This document shows positions 1 to 7,056 of a stretch of DNA of 64,000 nucleotides, piece after piece. Position 1 is the first letter of the stretch. Every line of letters begins with the position of its first letter. The stretch is from G963708325 sp963708325 (GTDB taxonomy: Bacteria; Actinomycetota; Thermoleophilia; Solirubrobacterales; 70-9): NCBI GenBank assembly GCA_963708325.1, contig OY970203.1, positions 2,356,001-2,420,000 on the forward strand, given 5' to 3'. The notes beneath the pieces were generated by a model. It was given only the letters and a program-made list of their open reading frames with translations, searched no databases and was not told the DNA's origin. The translations under genes and the position numbers were made by a program.

Positions 1-368
1 TTGGCCTTGGTCATCGCACTCGCGACGTCGTCCACGTAGGTGACCAGCGGCCACTGGCCCAGCTCGTCGGGGTGGCGGGTGAGGATGAAGATCGGGACGC
101 CGTCGTGGTGGTCGCCGCCCCAGCCGCCCGCGGGCTCGAAGGTTCCCCTGCCCGCGACGACCGCGCCGGTTGACATCGCTTCGTCGAAGACCTTGCCGTT
201 GACGCCGCTCAGACGGCGTAGGGCCTCCAGGTCGTCGGCGCCGCCGCCCCGCAATGCCCACTCGTGCAGGCGTTCCCCGCCGTCACCGAGGCCGTTGTCC
301 AATCTCTCGTTGGGCCCGGCGATGAACCCGTCGAGGGAGATGGACATGTAGAGAACGGCTGCGGACAT
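1..368 (-). CDS. Dihydrofolate reductase-family protein (RibD C-terminal-like), partial
   Basis: About 122 residues of the N-terminal part are visible; the 3' end runs off the left edge. The start MSAAVLYMSISLDGFIAGPN is the typical first strand and loop of the RibD_C/DHFR-like fold. It is followed by VVAGRGTFE and a PIFILTR strand, as in the small stand-alone actinobacterial reductases. Members bind NADPH and are often annotated as deaminase/reductase; the substrate is unknown, and a true folate role is unlikely because these paralogues are numerous in soil actinobacteria. The ATG (368-366) lies just downstream of the cupin gene on the same strand (22-nt gap), so the two are probably co-transcribed. 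Confidence 0.85.
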   Translation of the reverse strand, partial: MSAAVLYMSISLDGFIAGPNERLDNGLGDGGERLHEWALRGGGADDLEALRRLSGVNGKVFDEAMSTGAVVAGRGTFEPAGGWGGDHHDGVPIFILTRHPDELGQWPLVTYVDDVASAMTKA

Positions 369-389
369 GGCGTTTCCTTTCGTGAGCGG

Positions 390-797
390 CTATTTCACCG
401 GTGCCGCGCCGTACTCCTCGTCGGTGACGTGGTCGCCCCAGGTCGCGTTGTTTCCCTCGTCGTCGACCTCGAGCATCGCGAGGTGGGTCATGAAGCGGTC
501 CGGGACGGCGCCGTGCCAGTGGTCCTCGCCCGGCTCGAAGAAGACGCGGTCGCCCGGGCGGATCACCTCTACGGGGCCGTCGCGATGCTGGCAGAGGCCG
601 ATGCCCTCGGTGACGTAGATGGTCTGGCCGTTGGGGTGGGTGTGCCACGCGGTCCTCGCGCCCGGTGTGAAGTGGACGCTGATCGCGTTCAGCCGCGACG
701 GCCCCGAGGGCGCCGCGACCGGGTCGAGGTAGACCGCCCCGGTGAACCACTCGCTCGGTCCGGGCATGGTTTGGTTCGAATTCCTGGTGATCTCCAT
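390..797 (-). CDS. Cupin protein resembling Mn-dependent hydroxynitrile lyase-type cupins
   Basis: A 135-residue single-domain cupin. The segment ARTAWHTHPNGQTIYV supplies metal ligands H52, H54 and Q58, and EDHWHG supplies H93. This His-His-Gln-His set and the WFTG..YLDP N-terminus match the small manganese cupins characterised as (R)-hydroxynitrile lyases (Granulicella type). Most relatives in soil bacteria have no proven substrate, so catalysis is an inference. ATG 797 was chosen because the homologous region begins at MEITRN; the longer in-frame extension to 956 is not cupin-like. It is followed by the DHFR-like gene on the same strand. Confidence 0.85.
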   Translation of the reverse strand: MEITRNSNQTMPGPSEWFTGAVYLDPVAAPSGPSRLNAISVHFTPGARTAWHTHPNGQTIYVTEGIGLCQHRDGPVEVIRPGDRVFFEPGEDHWHGAVPDRFMTHLAMLEVDDEGNNATWGDHVTDEEYGAAPVK

Positions 798-838
798 GTC
801 GTTCTCCGTGGTCGTATTGCGGAAACGGGCGCCGAGCA

Positions 839-925
839 TCAGATCTCCAGCCGCGCCTCCTCGAGGTCGAGCTCGCGCATGATCCGATTCATCGCCTCGT
901 TGTTGAGAGATCCCCGTCGCTTCGC
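839..925 (-). pseudogene. Remnant of the C-terminus of a CPA1-type Na+/H+ antiporter (tentative)
   Basis: On the minus strand a short frame ending in TGA (841-839) reads KRRGSLNNEAMNRIMRELDL followed by EEARLEI. This resembles the cytoplasmic tail of CPA1 sodium/proton exchangers (charged linker, 'GxINDEVxRRIxRELDLEEARLE'). No transmembrane part, no start codon and no longer frame precede it. It lies in the short gap upstream of the cupin gene. I read it as the leftover of a deleted gene. The alternative is chance similarity, because the match is only about 25 residues. Confidence 0.45.
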
Positions 926-989
926 ATCCGCAAAAGTCACGCGGGTCACACTTCACGGGTTGCGACCTTCGGCGGCCTCCGCGTCACCT

Positions 990-995
990 TAGGAT
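990..995 (+). promoter_or_regulatory. Candidate -10 element (TAGGAT), leaderless start of cupin gene
   Basis: TAGGAT ends 7 nt before the GTG start at 1003. There is no Shine-Dalgarno sequence between them, so the GTG would lie at or next to +1. No convincing -35 is seen. Confidence 0.45.
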
Positions 996-1002
996 TGCCG
1001 CC

Positions 1003-1404
1003 GTGCCGTTCACGCTCAGGAACCTCCAGGAGGACCTGGAGGACCTCGGGTCCAGGTTCGACGGCGCGCCGGACCTGGAGTTCCGCTTGGCGACCGCGGC
1101 GCTCGAGCTCGAGCAATCGGGCCTGAGCTACCAGCGCATTCCGCCGGGCTATCGCTTTCCGTACGGCCACACGCACAAGAAACAGGAGGAGGTGTACGTG
1201 GTCGTGCGCGGGAGCGGGCGGATGAAGCTCGACGACGAGGTCGTCGAGCTCAAGCAGTGGGATGCGGTGCGGGTCCCGCCCGGTACGTGGCGAGGCTACG
1301 AGGCCGGGCCGAAGGGCCTCGAGATGATCGTCATCGGCGCGCCCAATCTCGGCGAGGCTCCGCGCGAGGACGTCGAGGGCCAACGCGACTGGTGGGCTGA
1401 CTAG
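1003..1404 (+). CDS. Cupin domain-containing protein (cupin_2)
   Basis: A 133-residue protein with one beta-barrel cupin domain. Motif 1 is GHTHKKQEEVYVVVRGSG, giving H56, H58 and a glutamate near position 63. Motif 2 (VPPGTWRGYEAG) lacks the usual histidine, as is common in the actinobacterial cupin_2 proteins ending in an 'ELIAIGAP' strand (here EMIVIGAP). The substrate is unknown. The gene stands alone between the divergent cupin/DHFR unit and the aldo/keto reductase. The GTG start fits both the homology and the upstream -10 element. Confidence 0.85.
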   Translation: MPFTLRNLQEDLEDLGSRFDGAPDLEFRLATAALELEQSGLSYQRIPPGYRFPYGHTHKKQEEVYVVVRGSGRMKLDDEVVELKQWDAVRVPPGTWRGYEAGPKGLEMIVIGAPNLGEAPREDVEGQRDWWAD

Positions 1405-1443
1405 CGCCGGTTGGCTGCCCTGAGAGGGTGACCTCGCCCGTGC

Positions 1444-1465
1444 GGGACCTTGCGGTTGGTTGCTT
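1444..1465 (+). repeat. Left copy of a 22-bp imperfect direct repeat flanking the aldo/keto reductase
   Basis: GGGACCTTGCGGTTGGTTGCTT; the second copy at 2435-2456 differs at two positions (20/22 identical). The copies bracket the aldo/keto reductase gene. The left copy overlaps its putative -35 region. Confidence 0.6.
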
Positions 1466-1492
1466 GGCGCTGAAAGCGGGCAGGCCTAACGT
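1464..1492 (+). promoter_or_regulatory. Candidate promoter of the aldo/keto reductase gene
   Basis: TTGGCG (1464-1469), a 17-nt spacer and TAACGT (1487-1492) form a plausible housekeeping promoter. Only 6 nt separate the -10 from the ATG at 1499, implying a leaderless transcript. Confidence 0.55.
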
Positions 1493-1498
1493 TGAGGC

Positions 1499-2386
1499 AT
1501 GAGCGAAACGCCCGCTGCACACGCGACCATTCCTCGAACTCGCCTCAACAACGGGGTCGAAATGCCGGTGCTCGGATTCGGCGTCTACCAGATTCCTGCC
1601 GAGGACACGGAGCAGGCCGTGACGGAAGCGTTGGCCACCGGCTACCGCCTCCTCGACACCGCAGCGGCCTACCAGAACGAGGAAGCCGTCGGCCGGGCCA
1701 TCGCCAACGGCGGTATCGCGCGCGAAGAGCTTTTCGTCACCACCAAGCTCTGGATTCAGGATCCCGGCGAGGAGAACGCCAAGCGCGCTTTTGCCGCATC
1801 CCTCGAGCGGCTCGGATTGGACTACGTGGACCTTTACCTCATCCACCAACCACTCGGCGACTACTACAGCTTCTGGCGAGCGATGCAGGGTCTCAACCGC
1901 GAAGGCCTGGCGAAGGCCATCGGCGTGTCGAACTTCTATCCCGACCGACTCGTTGACCTGATCGAGCACAACGAGGTCACACCGGCCGTCAATCAGGTTG
2001 AGACCCATCCCTTCTTCCAGCGCGCGGATTACCAGGAGCTCATGCGCAAGAAGGGCGTACAGATGGAGTCCTGGGGTCCTTTCGCCGAGGGCAAGAATGA
2101 CCTGTTCTCCGACCCCATGCTGAGCGAGATCGGCTCCGCATACGGCAAGTCGGTGGCTCAGGTTGTCCTCCGCTGGCTCGTCCAGCGAGGAGTCATCGTC
2201 ATTCCCAAGTCCGTCCGGGCCGACCGGATGCGCGAGAACATCGATGTCTTCGACTTCGAGCTCACGGACGAGCAGATGGAGAAGATCGCTGCGCTCGATA
2301 CCGGCAAGACGCTCTTCTTCGACCACCACGACTCCGAGATGGTCGATTGGCTCAACGGTCGTCGGGACCGAGGCGGTACGTCTTAA
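1499..2386 (+). CDS. Aldo/keto reductase (2,5-diketo-D-gluconate reductase-like)
   Basis: A 295-residue TIM-barrel NADPH-dependent reductase. The catalytic tetrad is D53, Y58 (DTAAAYQNE), K83 (TTKLW) and H116 (LIHQP). The cofactor site IPKSVRADRMREN is near the C-terminus. It is closest to the 2,5-DKG reductase/YvgN group, which reduces small aldehydes such as methylglyoxal; the substrate here is inferred only by family. The third-position GC is visibly lower than in neighbouring genes, and the gene is bracketed by 22-bp direct repeats, so recent acquisition is possible. The ATG follows a -10 element by 6 nt with no Shine-Dalgarno. Confidence 0.93.
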   Translation: MSETPAAHATIPRTRLNNGVEMPVLGFGVYQIPAEDTEQAVTEALATGYRLLDTAAAYQNEEAVGRAIANGGIAREELFVTTKLWIQDPGEENAKRAFAASLERLGLDYVDLYLIHQPLGDYYSFWRAMQGLNREGLAKAIGVSNFYPDRLVDLIEHNEVTPAVNQVETHPFFQRADYQELMRKKGVQMESWGPFAEGKNDLFSDPMLSEIGSAYGKSVAQVVLRWLVQRGVIVIPKSVRADRMRENIDVFDFELTDEQMEKIAALDTGKTLFFDHHDSEMVDWLNGRRDRGGTS

Positions 2387-2434
2387 GGCGAAGGATGGCC
2401 CAAGCGGCCGTTTGCTTCGAAAGCGATCCCATCA

Positions 2435-2456
2435 GGGACCTTGCGGTCGCTTGCTT
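2435..2456 (+). repeat. Right copy of the 22-bp imperfect direct repeat
   Basis: GGGACCTTGCGGTCGCTTGCTT; matches 1444-1465 at 20 of 22 positions, 991 bp away, beyond the aldo/keto reductase stop. Otherwise the gap 2387-2509 shows no gene. Confidence 0.6.
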
Positions 2457-2509
2457 TACCCGGGGACCTCAATTCGGCTCACAGCCTGTCTTCCCATCCC
2501 GTTCCGCGG

Positions 2510-2782
2510 CTAGGCGTCGAACTGGCCGCTGAACTCCGCCGCCTGGGGCCGGCCTTTGTGCCCGGCCTCCTGCAGGATCGGCGGGACCTCGGGGTCTGAG
2601 ACGAAGCTCTGAAAGCCCTCCTGGTCCCAGTCGAAGACCACCCAAACCCGGTCTTCCTGATTGGGATCGCGAAAGACGCTCGAGCCCTTGGACCCGTGCT
2701 GCTTTCGCTTCTCGGCGCCCTTTGTCGAGAAGACTTCCAAGAAGCGGTCGAAATCCTCGACCTCTGTCGTCAACAGAATCAC
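2510..2782 (-). CDS. Small dimeric alpha/beta-barrel-like protein
   Basis: A 90-residue protein starting at GTG 2782. The pattern of strands and helices (MILLTTEVEDFDRFLEVF, then RVWVVFDWDQEGFQSFVSDP) is that of the ABM/DUF1330/YCII ferredoxin-like small proteins, often monooxygenase-like or stress-related. It has the acidic 'FDWD' strand and a 'PEVPPILQEAG' helix typical of actinobacterial homologues annotated only as hypothetical. No catalytic residues can be assigned. It shares a strand with the DUF899 gene upstream, 84 nt away. Confidence 0.7.
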   Translation of the reverse strand: MILLTTEVEDFDRFLEVFSTKGAEKRKQHGSKGSSVFRDPNQEDRVWVVFDWDQEGFQSFVSDPEVPPILQEAGHKGRPQAAEFSGQFDA

Positions 2783-2866
2783 CCTGCTCCTCCTTCGTTC
2801 GAAGTGCCCGTCGCCGGCAACCCTATACGGCCCGGAGACCCGGCAGGGACGAGTTCCGAGCGACGC

Positions 2867-3592
2867 TCAGTACTCGTCGTGACGGCGAAGCCAGAGCGCG
2901 GTGTCCGCGGCCTCGTCGCGTCCCCTGGGAACGCGATCGAGGTAGCCGTAGTACCCCATCATGAACTCGAGGCCCCGGGCCCCGGTCGAGTAGGTCTGGT
3001 AGACGGCTCCGTCGTCGAGCGCGAAGGTGTTGAGCACCGGTCCCTCGGTCAGGAATCCCGCCGCGTCGGTGCCGCAGTCGGCGGCCAGGCGATTCAGGGT
3101 GGGGCCGAGGTCTCCCTCGAGGAAGGACTTGATCTGCTCCTCCGTGTGCGAGGCTCCGAAATCGAAGTTGAAGTCGCTTCCCTCGGACGACACCCACGGG
3201 AAGCTCCAGCCCATGCGCCGCCGATATGCGAGCAGCGTCTCGAGCGGCGCGCGGGACGCGCAGAGGAACGTGGTGTCCCGCGCGTTGAGGTGCGCCACCG
3301 CGCCGTCGAAGCCGTCCGCCGAGGACGAGCAAACCGGGCAGCCTGCCTCGTACGCCGGACCGAACATGAAGCTGTAGATGATCAGCTGAGAGCGTCCGTC
3401 GAACAGCTCGGCCAGCGTCTTGGTCCCGTCCTCGGTATCGAAGCTGTACTCGGCGTCGATCCGCACCCAGGGCAGCTCGCGGCGCTCGCGGGCCAGCTCG
3501 TCGTTGCGGCGGGTGAGCTCCTTCTCGCGCGCGAGCAGCGCGTCGCGAGACTTCTGCCACTCCTCGCGAGTTCCGACTCTTGGCTCGGTCAC
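2867..3592 (-). CDS. DUF899 family protein (thioredoxin-like fold)
   Basis: A 241-residue member of DUF899. The N-terminus carries the family's EEW...ALLAREKELTRRNDEL helix. YSFMFGPAYEAGCPVCSS places a CxxC pair at C85/C88, and WSFPWVSS and the DFNFDFG segment follow. C-terminal GARGLEFMMGYYGYLD is diagnostic. The fold is thioredoxin-like, but the biochemical role is unknown; members are often near stress genes. The start is GTG 3592. A small membrane-protein gene lies 39 nt upstream on the same strand. Confidence 0.92.
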   Translation of the reverse strand: MTEPRVGTREEWQKSRDALLAREKELTRRNDELARERRELPWVRIDAEYSFDTEDGTKTLAELFDGRSQLIIYSFMFGPAYEAGCPVCSSSADGFDGAVAHLNARDTTFLCASRAPLETLLAYRRRMGWSFPWVSSEGSDFNFDFGASHTEEQIKSFLEGDLGPTLNRLAADCGTDAAGFLTEGPVLNTFALDDGAVYQTYSTGARGLEFMMGYYGYLDRVPRGRDEAADTALWLRRHDEY

Positions 3593-3631
3593 AGCCGCAA
3601 GCGTACCCGTGCTGCGACCGGGTGTGCCGGT

Positions 3632-3907
3632 CTACGCCGGCTGGGCGCGCTGGCGCTGGCCCTGCGCGTAGGACCCGAGGTCGATGAGGAAGGCGAAGAC
3701 GACGATGAACCACTCGAATCCGTGGACGCGATCCGACGAGGACCACATCACCGCGTATGCCAACGTCGTCCACGGGAGCAGGAAGAACCCGAGCAAGGGA
3801 ACAACCCAGCTGTCGAAGGAGCGGCTGAGCAGGTCGCCGAACAGCCAGAGGGCGATCAGCGCCAGCCGTGGCGAGAACAGCGCGAGCAGCGCGACGAGGC
3901 ACCCCAT
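3632..3907 (-). CDS. Small membrane protein of unknown function
   Basis: A 91-residue protein with three hydrophobic segments: roughly residues 3-24 (CLVALLALFSPRLALIALWL), 33-54 (WVVPLLGFFLLPWTTLAYAVMW) and 65-80 (WFIVVFAFLIDLG). The tail is polar and basic. It resembles unnamed actinobacterial small integral membrane proteins in which the loop 'SSDRVHGFEW' is conserved. No function can be assigned. The ATG at 3907 precedes DUF899 on the same strand, so the two may be co-expressed. Confidence 0.75.
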   Translation of the reverse strand: MGCLVALLALFSPRLALIALWLFGDLLSRSFDSWVVPLLGFFLLPWTTLAYAVMWSSSDRVHGFEWFIVVFAFLIDLGSYAQGQRQRAQPA

Positions 3908-4020
3908 CGGCGTCGCAACCTAGCGTACGGGGACGATCGAGGGTGGCCGCTGCGATCAGGCGACCGCAAGCTCGGGGTCGTACCGGGCGATGCTTCGTGA
4001 GCATTACCCTCGCGGAGCAA

Positions 4021-4037
4021 TCACCCCATTCGGGTGA
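4021..4037 (+). promoter_or_regulatory. Inverted repeat TCACCC-N5-GGGTGA upstream of the DUF7144 gene
   Basis: A perfect 6-bp inverted repeat with a 5-nt spacer in the 224-bp intergenic region between divergent genes. It could be an operator or a small hairpin. Confidence 0.35.
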
Positions 4038-4068
4038 GGATGCGCTCCGACCCGTCCTCTACGGTCGG

Positions 4069-4118
4069 CCTCGCTTGGCGCTGTGTCCGGGCCGTGGCAA
4101 GCGGCCCGCGAAGCGAGG
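4069..4118 (+). promoter_or_regulatory. Structured 5' leader abutting the Shine-Dalgarno of the DUF7144 gene
   Basis: CCTCGCTT (4069-4076) pairs with AAGCGAGG (4111-4118). Inside it GGGCCG (4089-4094) pairs with CGGCCC (4102-4107) around the loop TGGCAAG. The outer stem touches the Shine-Dalgarno (AGGAAAGGAG, up to 4125). No known riboswitch class is recognised. Confidence 0.4.
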
Positions 4119-4131
4119 AAAGGAGTCACAA

Positions 4132-4515
4132 ATGAGAGGTGTGGGTCGCGTTGTCTTCGCCGGCGTGCTTCTTCTGATCGTCGGCACGATCAACATTCTC
4201 TACGGCATCGGCTCTCTGGACGATGCCCACATTTTCGTCAACGACCAGAGGTTCATCCTGACCAATCTGAACACGCTCGGTTGGGTGCTGATCATCCTCG
4301 GGGTGATCCAGCTCACCGGCGGCCTCTCGCTGCTGGCGGGCAACACCTTCGGCCGAGTGATCGGGATCGTCGGTGGCAGCCTCGGCGCGATCGGAGCCCT
4401 GCTGTCGATCGGGGGGCACTATCCGTGGTGGTCGCTCGGGGTGTTCTTCCTGTGCGTCTACGTCGTCCACGGGATCATCGTGTTCGGCGAGGATGAGACG
4501 GCCGCAGGCGTGTGA
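4132..4515 (+). CDS. DUF7144-type four-helix membrane protein
   Basis: A 127-residue protein with four predicted membrane segments (about 5-25, 50-70, 75-97 and 100-118). It begins GVGRVVFAGVLLLIVGTINI and has the WVLIILGVIQLTGGLSLL segment characteristic of a widespread actinobacterial membrane family (DUF7144). Function is unknown. ATG 4132 has a strong Shine-Dalgarno, unlike most genes in the window, and is preceded by a stem-loop leader. A strong hairpin begins at its stop codon, so it looks like a monocistronic unit. Confidence 0.88.
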   Translation: MRGVGRVVFAGVLLLIVGTINILYGIGSLDDAHIFVNDQRFILTNLNTLGWVLIILGVIQLTGGLSLLAGNTFGRVIGIVGGSLGAIGALLSIGGHYPWWSLGVFFLCVYVVHGIIVFGEDETAAGV

Positions 4516-4562
4516 GCCGGGGGGCGGGAGCCGCCTGCGTCGCGGTGGCTCCCGCCCGGCTC
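4514..4562 (+). terminator. Hairpin terminator after the DUF7144 gene
   Basis: GCGGGAGCC (4524-4532) pairs with GGCTCCCGC (4547-4555), extended by GAGCCGG (4514-4520) with CCGGCTC (4556-4562). It starts inside the stop codon. There is no T-tract, as is usual for high-GC actinobacteria. Confidence 0.65.
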
Positions 4563-4674
4563 TGCCGGGGGCACGGCGCGTCGGCGTGCCAGCCCTCCTG
4601 AACGGCGTCGTCTCGGAGCTCGAGCGCAAGCAGGTCAAGACCGGCACCGGCTACTGACCGATCGAGGCGCTGCC

Positions 4675-5445
4675 GTGCTGCGGCTCGTCACGATCCCGAT
4701 CAGCCACTACTGCGAGAAGGCGCGCTGGGCGCTGGATCGGGCGGGGCTGCCCTATCGCGAGGAGCGCCACGTGCAGGGCGTCCACCGGCTGGCGGCTCGC
4801 CGCGCCGGCGGCGGCGCCACGGTCCCCGTCCTGGTCACCCCGAGCGGGGTGCTGGCGGAGTCCGCGGAGATCGTCGCCTGGGCGGACGCGCGCATGCCAC
4901 CGCGGCAGCGGCTGCTCCCGGCGCAGCCGCAGGACCGCCGCCGGGTCGAGCGCCTCTGTCGCCGCTTCGACGAGGAGCTGGGGCCGCGCGGGCGGCGGCT
5001 GATGTGCGTGCACATGCTCGACCACCGCAAGCTCGTGCTGGCCTTCAACAACGCCGGCGTCCCGCGCTGGGAGGACGGTCTGGTCCGCTACGGATGGCCG
5101 TTCGTACGCTCGATCATCCGGCGCCACCTGGGCATCCGGCCGGGGGTCGAGGCCGCCGACGAGGCAGCCGTGTGGCACGAGCTCGACTTCGTGGCGGAGC
5201 TGCTCGCCGACGGGCGCCCGCACCTGTGCGGCGAGCGCTTCGGTGCGGCCGATCTCACCTTCGCGGCGCTCTGCGCGGCGGTGGTGGTCCCGCCGGGCTA
5301 CGGCGTTCCGCTGCCGCAGCCCGAGGCTCTGCCGCCCCCGACGGCGGCGCTCGTCGAGCGCGCCCGTCGGCACCCGGCGGGTCACTACGCGCTCGCCTGC
5401 TTCGCCGAGCATCGGCGAGAGCGCTTCGTGGGCGACGCGGCGTAG
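4675..5445 (+). CDS. Glutathione S-transferase family protein
   Basis: A 256-residue protein starting at GTG 4675. The N-terminal thioredoxin-like domain reads LVTIPISHYCEKARWALDRAG, with the S/C region that activates the thiol in the GST/glutaredoxin fold. TVPVL and the ESAEIVAWAD helix form the G-site. The all-helical C-terminal domain ends with GAADLTFAALCA, typical of GST_C. Actinobacteria use mycothiol, so the real thiol cofactor is uncertain. It stands alone and a hairpin follows immediately. Confidence 0.85.
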   Translation: MLRLVTIPISHYCEKARWALDRAGLPYREERHVQGVHRLAARRAGGGATVPVLVTPSGVLAESAEIVAWADARMPPRQRLLPAQPQDRRRVERLCRRFDEELGPRGRRLMCVHMLDHRKLVLAFNNAGVPRWEDGLVRYGWPFVRSIIRRHLGIRPGVEAADEAAVWHELDFVAELLADGRPHLCGERFGAADLTFAALCAAVVVPPGYGVPLPQPEALPPPTAALVERARRHPAGHYALACFAEHRRERFVGDAA

Positions 5446-5476
5446 GATGCGATCCAGGGAGAAGCTCCCTGCATCC
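5445..5476 (+). terminator. Hairpin terminator after the GST gene
   Basis: CAGGGAG (5455-5461) pairs with CTCCCTG (5465-5471) and is extended by GGATG (5445-5449) with CATCC (5472-5476) across a 5-nt bulge. It begins at the last base of the stop codon. Confidence 0.6.
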
Positions 5477-5540
5477 GATGTCCGCGATCGCTCCAATGGA
5501 GTACTTCTCCGCTCACCAGGCCGGCTAGCCGGGCAGCACA

Positions 5541-6533
5541 TTGGCTCGAAGCGACACCCCCCAGATGTCGGTCGTGGTCGCGACCAGCGACCGGGCGGCG
5601 CTGGAAAAGCTGCTGGTGGCGCTGCGCGCGCAGACGGCGCGGGAAAGGCTCGAGCTCGTGATCGCGGCGCCGGGTCGCGCCGGCATCGGCGACGCCGAAA
5701 CGGCGGGATTCGCGAGCGCGCAGCTGGTGGAGGCCGAGCCCGCCCGGTCGCTGCCCGCTGCGCGCGCGGCGGGGGTGCGGGCGGCGAGAGCGCCGATCGT
5801 CGTCTTCGCCGAGACCCACTCGTATCCCGATCCCCGCTGGGCGGAGGCGCTGATCGACCGTGCCGCGGGCCCGTGGGCGGCGGTCGGTCCGGCGATCGTC
5901 AGCGCCACCCCCGACGACCAGTGCAGCTGGGGGGCGCTGCTTGTCGACTACGGGCCCTGGGTAGCGCCGGTCGCTGGCGGCCCCGTGGCGGACCTGCCCG
6001 GCCACGGCAGCGCCTACAGGCGCTCGCTGCTGCTCGGCTACGGCGACGATCTCGAGCGCATGCTCGAGGCAGAGTGGGTGCTTCATCGCGACCTCCGCGC
6101 CCGCGGCCACCGCCTCTACCTTGAGCCCGCCGCCACCACGCGGCACCTCAACATCAACCGGCCGCTTCCGGCGGCTCTTCAGTGGCTCCACTACAGCCGC
6201 GGCCTCGCCAGCGCCCGCTGCCGCGACTGGTCGCTGCCCAGGCGTGTCCTGTACGCGGCGGCGACGCCCGGGATCTTTGCCGTCCGGCTCGCGAGGACGC
6301 TGCGGCACATGCAGCGGACGGGGCGCATGCGCGCCCTGCCGCCGGCGTTCACGACGATCGCGGCTTCTCTCGGCGGCAGCGCCCTGGGCGAGCTGGCCGG
6401 CTACGTCTCCGGCTCGACGGGCAGCTCAGCGGAGCGGATCGTCAAGTACGAGGTCCACCGTGAGCGCTACGTCGACGCGACGGGCGACATCCACCCGGCG
6501 CACCCCGCCGAGCCGCGCCGAATCGAGACCTGA
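5541..6533 (+). CDS. Glycosyltransferase family 2-like protein
   Basis: A 330-residue protein. The N-terminal MSVVVATSDRAALEKLLVAL strand-helix is the nucleotide-sugar binding start of GT-A enzymes. APIVVFAETHSYPDPRW occupies the position of the usual 'FLDDD' metal motif, with E/D residues in a variant pattern. GHGSAYRRSLLLGYGDD and the downstream EAEWVLHRDLRARGHRLYLEPAA segment are typical of GT2 acceptor regions. A hydrophobic stretch lies near residues 235-250. The annotated start is TTG 5541; ATG 5565 is an equally good alternative. The acceptor is unknown. It converges with a minus-strand gene 7 nt away. Confidence 0.8.
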   Translation: MARSDTPQMSVVVATSDRAALEKLLVALRAQTARERLELVIAAPGRAGIGDAETAGFASAQLVEAEPARSLPAARAAGVRAARAPIVVFAETHSYPDPRWAEALIDRAAGPWAAVGPAIVSATPDDQCSWGALLVDYGPWVAPVAGGPVADLPGHGSAYRRSLLLGYGDDLERMLEAEWVLHRDLRARGHRLYLEPAATTRHLNINRPLPAALQWLHYSRGLASARCRDWSLPRRVLYAAATPGIFAVRLARTLRHMQRTGRMRALPPAFTTIAASLGGSALGELAGYVSGSTGSSAERIVKYEVHRERYVDATGDIHPAHPAEPRRIET

Positions 6534-6540
6534 CCTGAGG

Positions 6541-6990
6541 TTAGGTGTCCTGAGCCCCGGCGGCGGCGGCGGCCACCTCGTCGACGGCCTGCCGCTCCGC
6601 CCCGCTGACGGGCTCGTCTCCCTCCTTCTTGGCGGCGGCAACGCGCTCCGCGAGGCTGACGACGAAGCGGCGGTACTGCTCGAGCTCATCGGGCATCGCC
6701 TTGCGCCCAACCAGCTCGACGCCGTCGCGGACGGCCTGCAGGCAGTGGTCCCGCAGCTCCTCGGGAGAGTGGAAGCGCTTGTGGTCGAGCTCCGGCTTCG
6801 CCGAGACGATCTCGTCGAGCAGCTCGCTTTCGCCGTGCTGCTTTCGCGCCTCCACGTAGGCCTTCGCCATCGACATCGCCTCCCGGAACGTCCCTCCCCG
6901 CTCGGCCGCCGAGACCAGAAAGCCGGCGCTCGGGGGCGCCTCGAGCACGATCTGCCATTCGTCGGCCGTGAAGTCCACTTTCGCTGTCAT
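6541..6990 (-). CDS. Conserved hypothetical protein (helical, 149 residues)
   Basis: The protein starts MTAKVDFTADEWQIVLEAP and continues with an ERGGTFREAMSMAKAYVEAR helix. The 'F..EEW..v...P..ag..v..a..GG.fRE' pattern recurs in unnamed actinobacterial proteins. It is predicted mostly alpha-helical and cytosolic, with an alanine-rich tail. No catalytic motif is visible. The ATG 6990 is preceded on its own strand by AGAAAGGAGACC, a good Shine-Dalgarno. Function is unknown. Confidence 0.75.
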   Translation of the reverse strand: MTAKVDFTADEWQIVLEAPPSAGFLVSAAERGGTFREAMSMAKAYVEARKQHGESELLDEIVSAKPELDHKRFHSPEELRDHCLQAVRDGVELVGRKAMPDELEQYRRFVVSLAERVAAAKKEGDEPVSGAERQAVDEVAAAAAGAQDT

Positions 6991-7038
6991 CCCGGTCTCC
7001 TTTCTTCGGGCTGCGGCGATGCGATGCTACCGCCCACG

Positions 7039-7044
7039 TAGACT
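7039..7044 (+). promoter_or_regulatory. Candidate -10 element (TAGACT) of the hydrolase gene
   Basis: TAGACT lies 12 nt before the ATG at 7057 with no Shine-Dalgarno in between. Confidence 0.4.
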
Positions 7045-7056
7045 CGGCCCCTGCGG

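Noticed and set aside
4586..4657. A 24-codon frame ending LLNGVVSELERKQVKTGTGY, which looks gene-like
   Set aside because: Too short, no Shine-Dalgarno and no certain family. It could be a degraded gene end but this cannot be supported.
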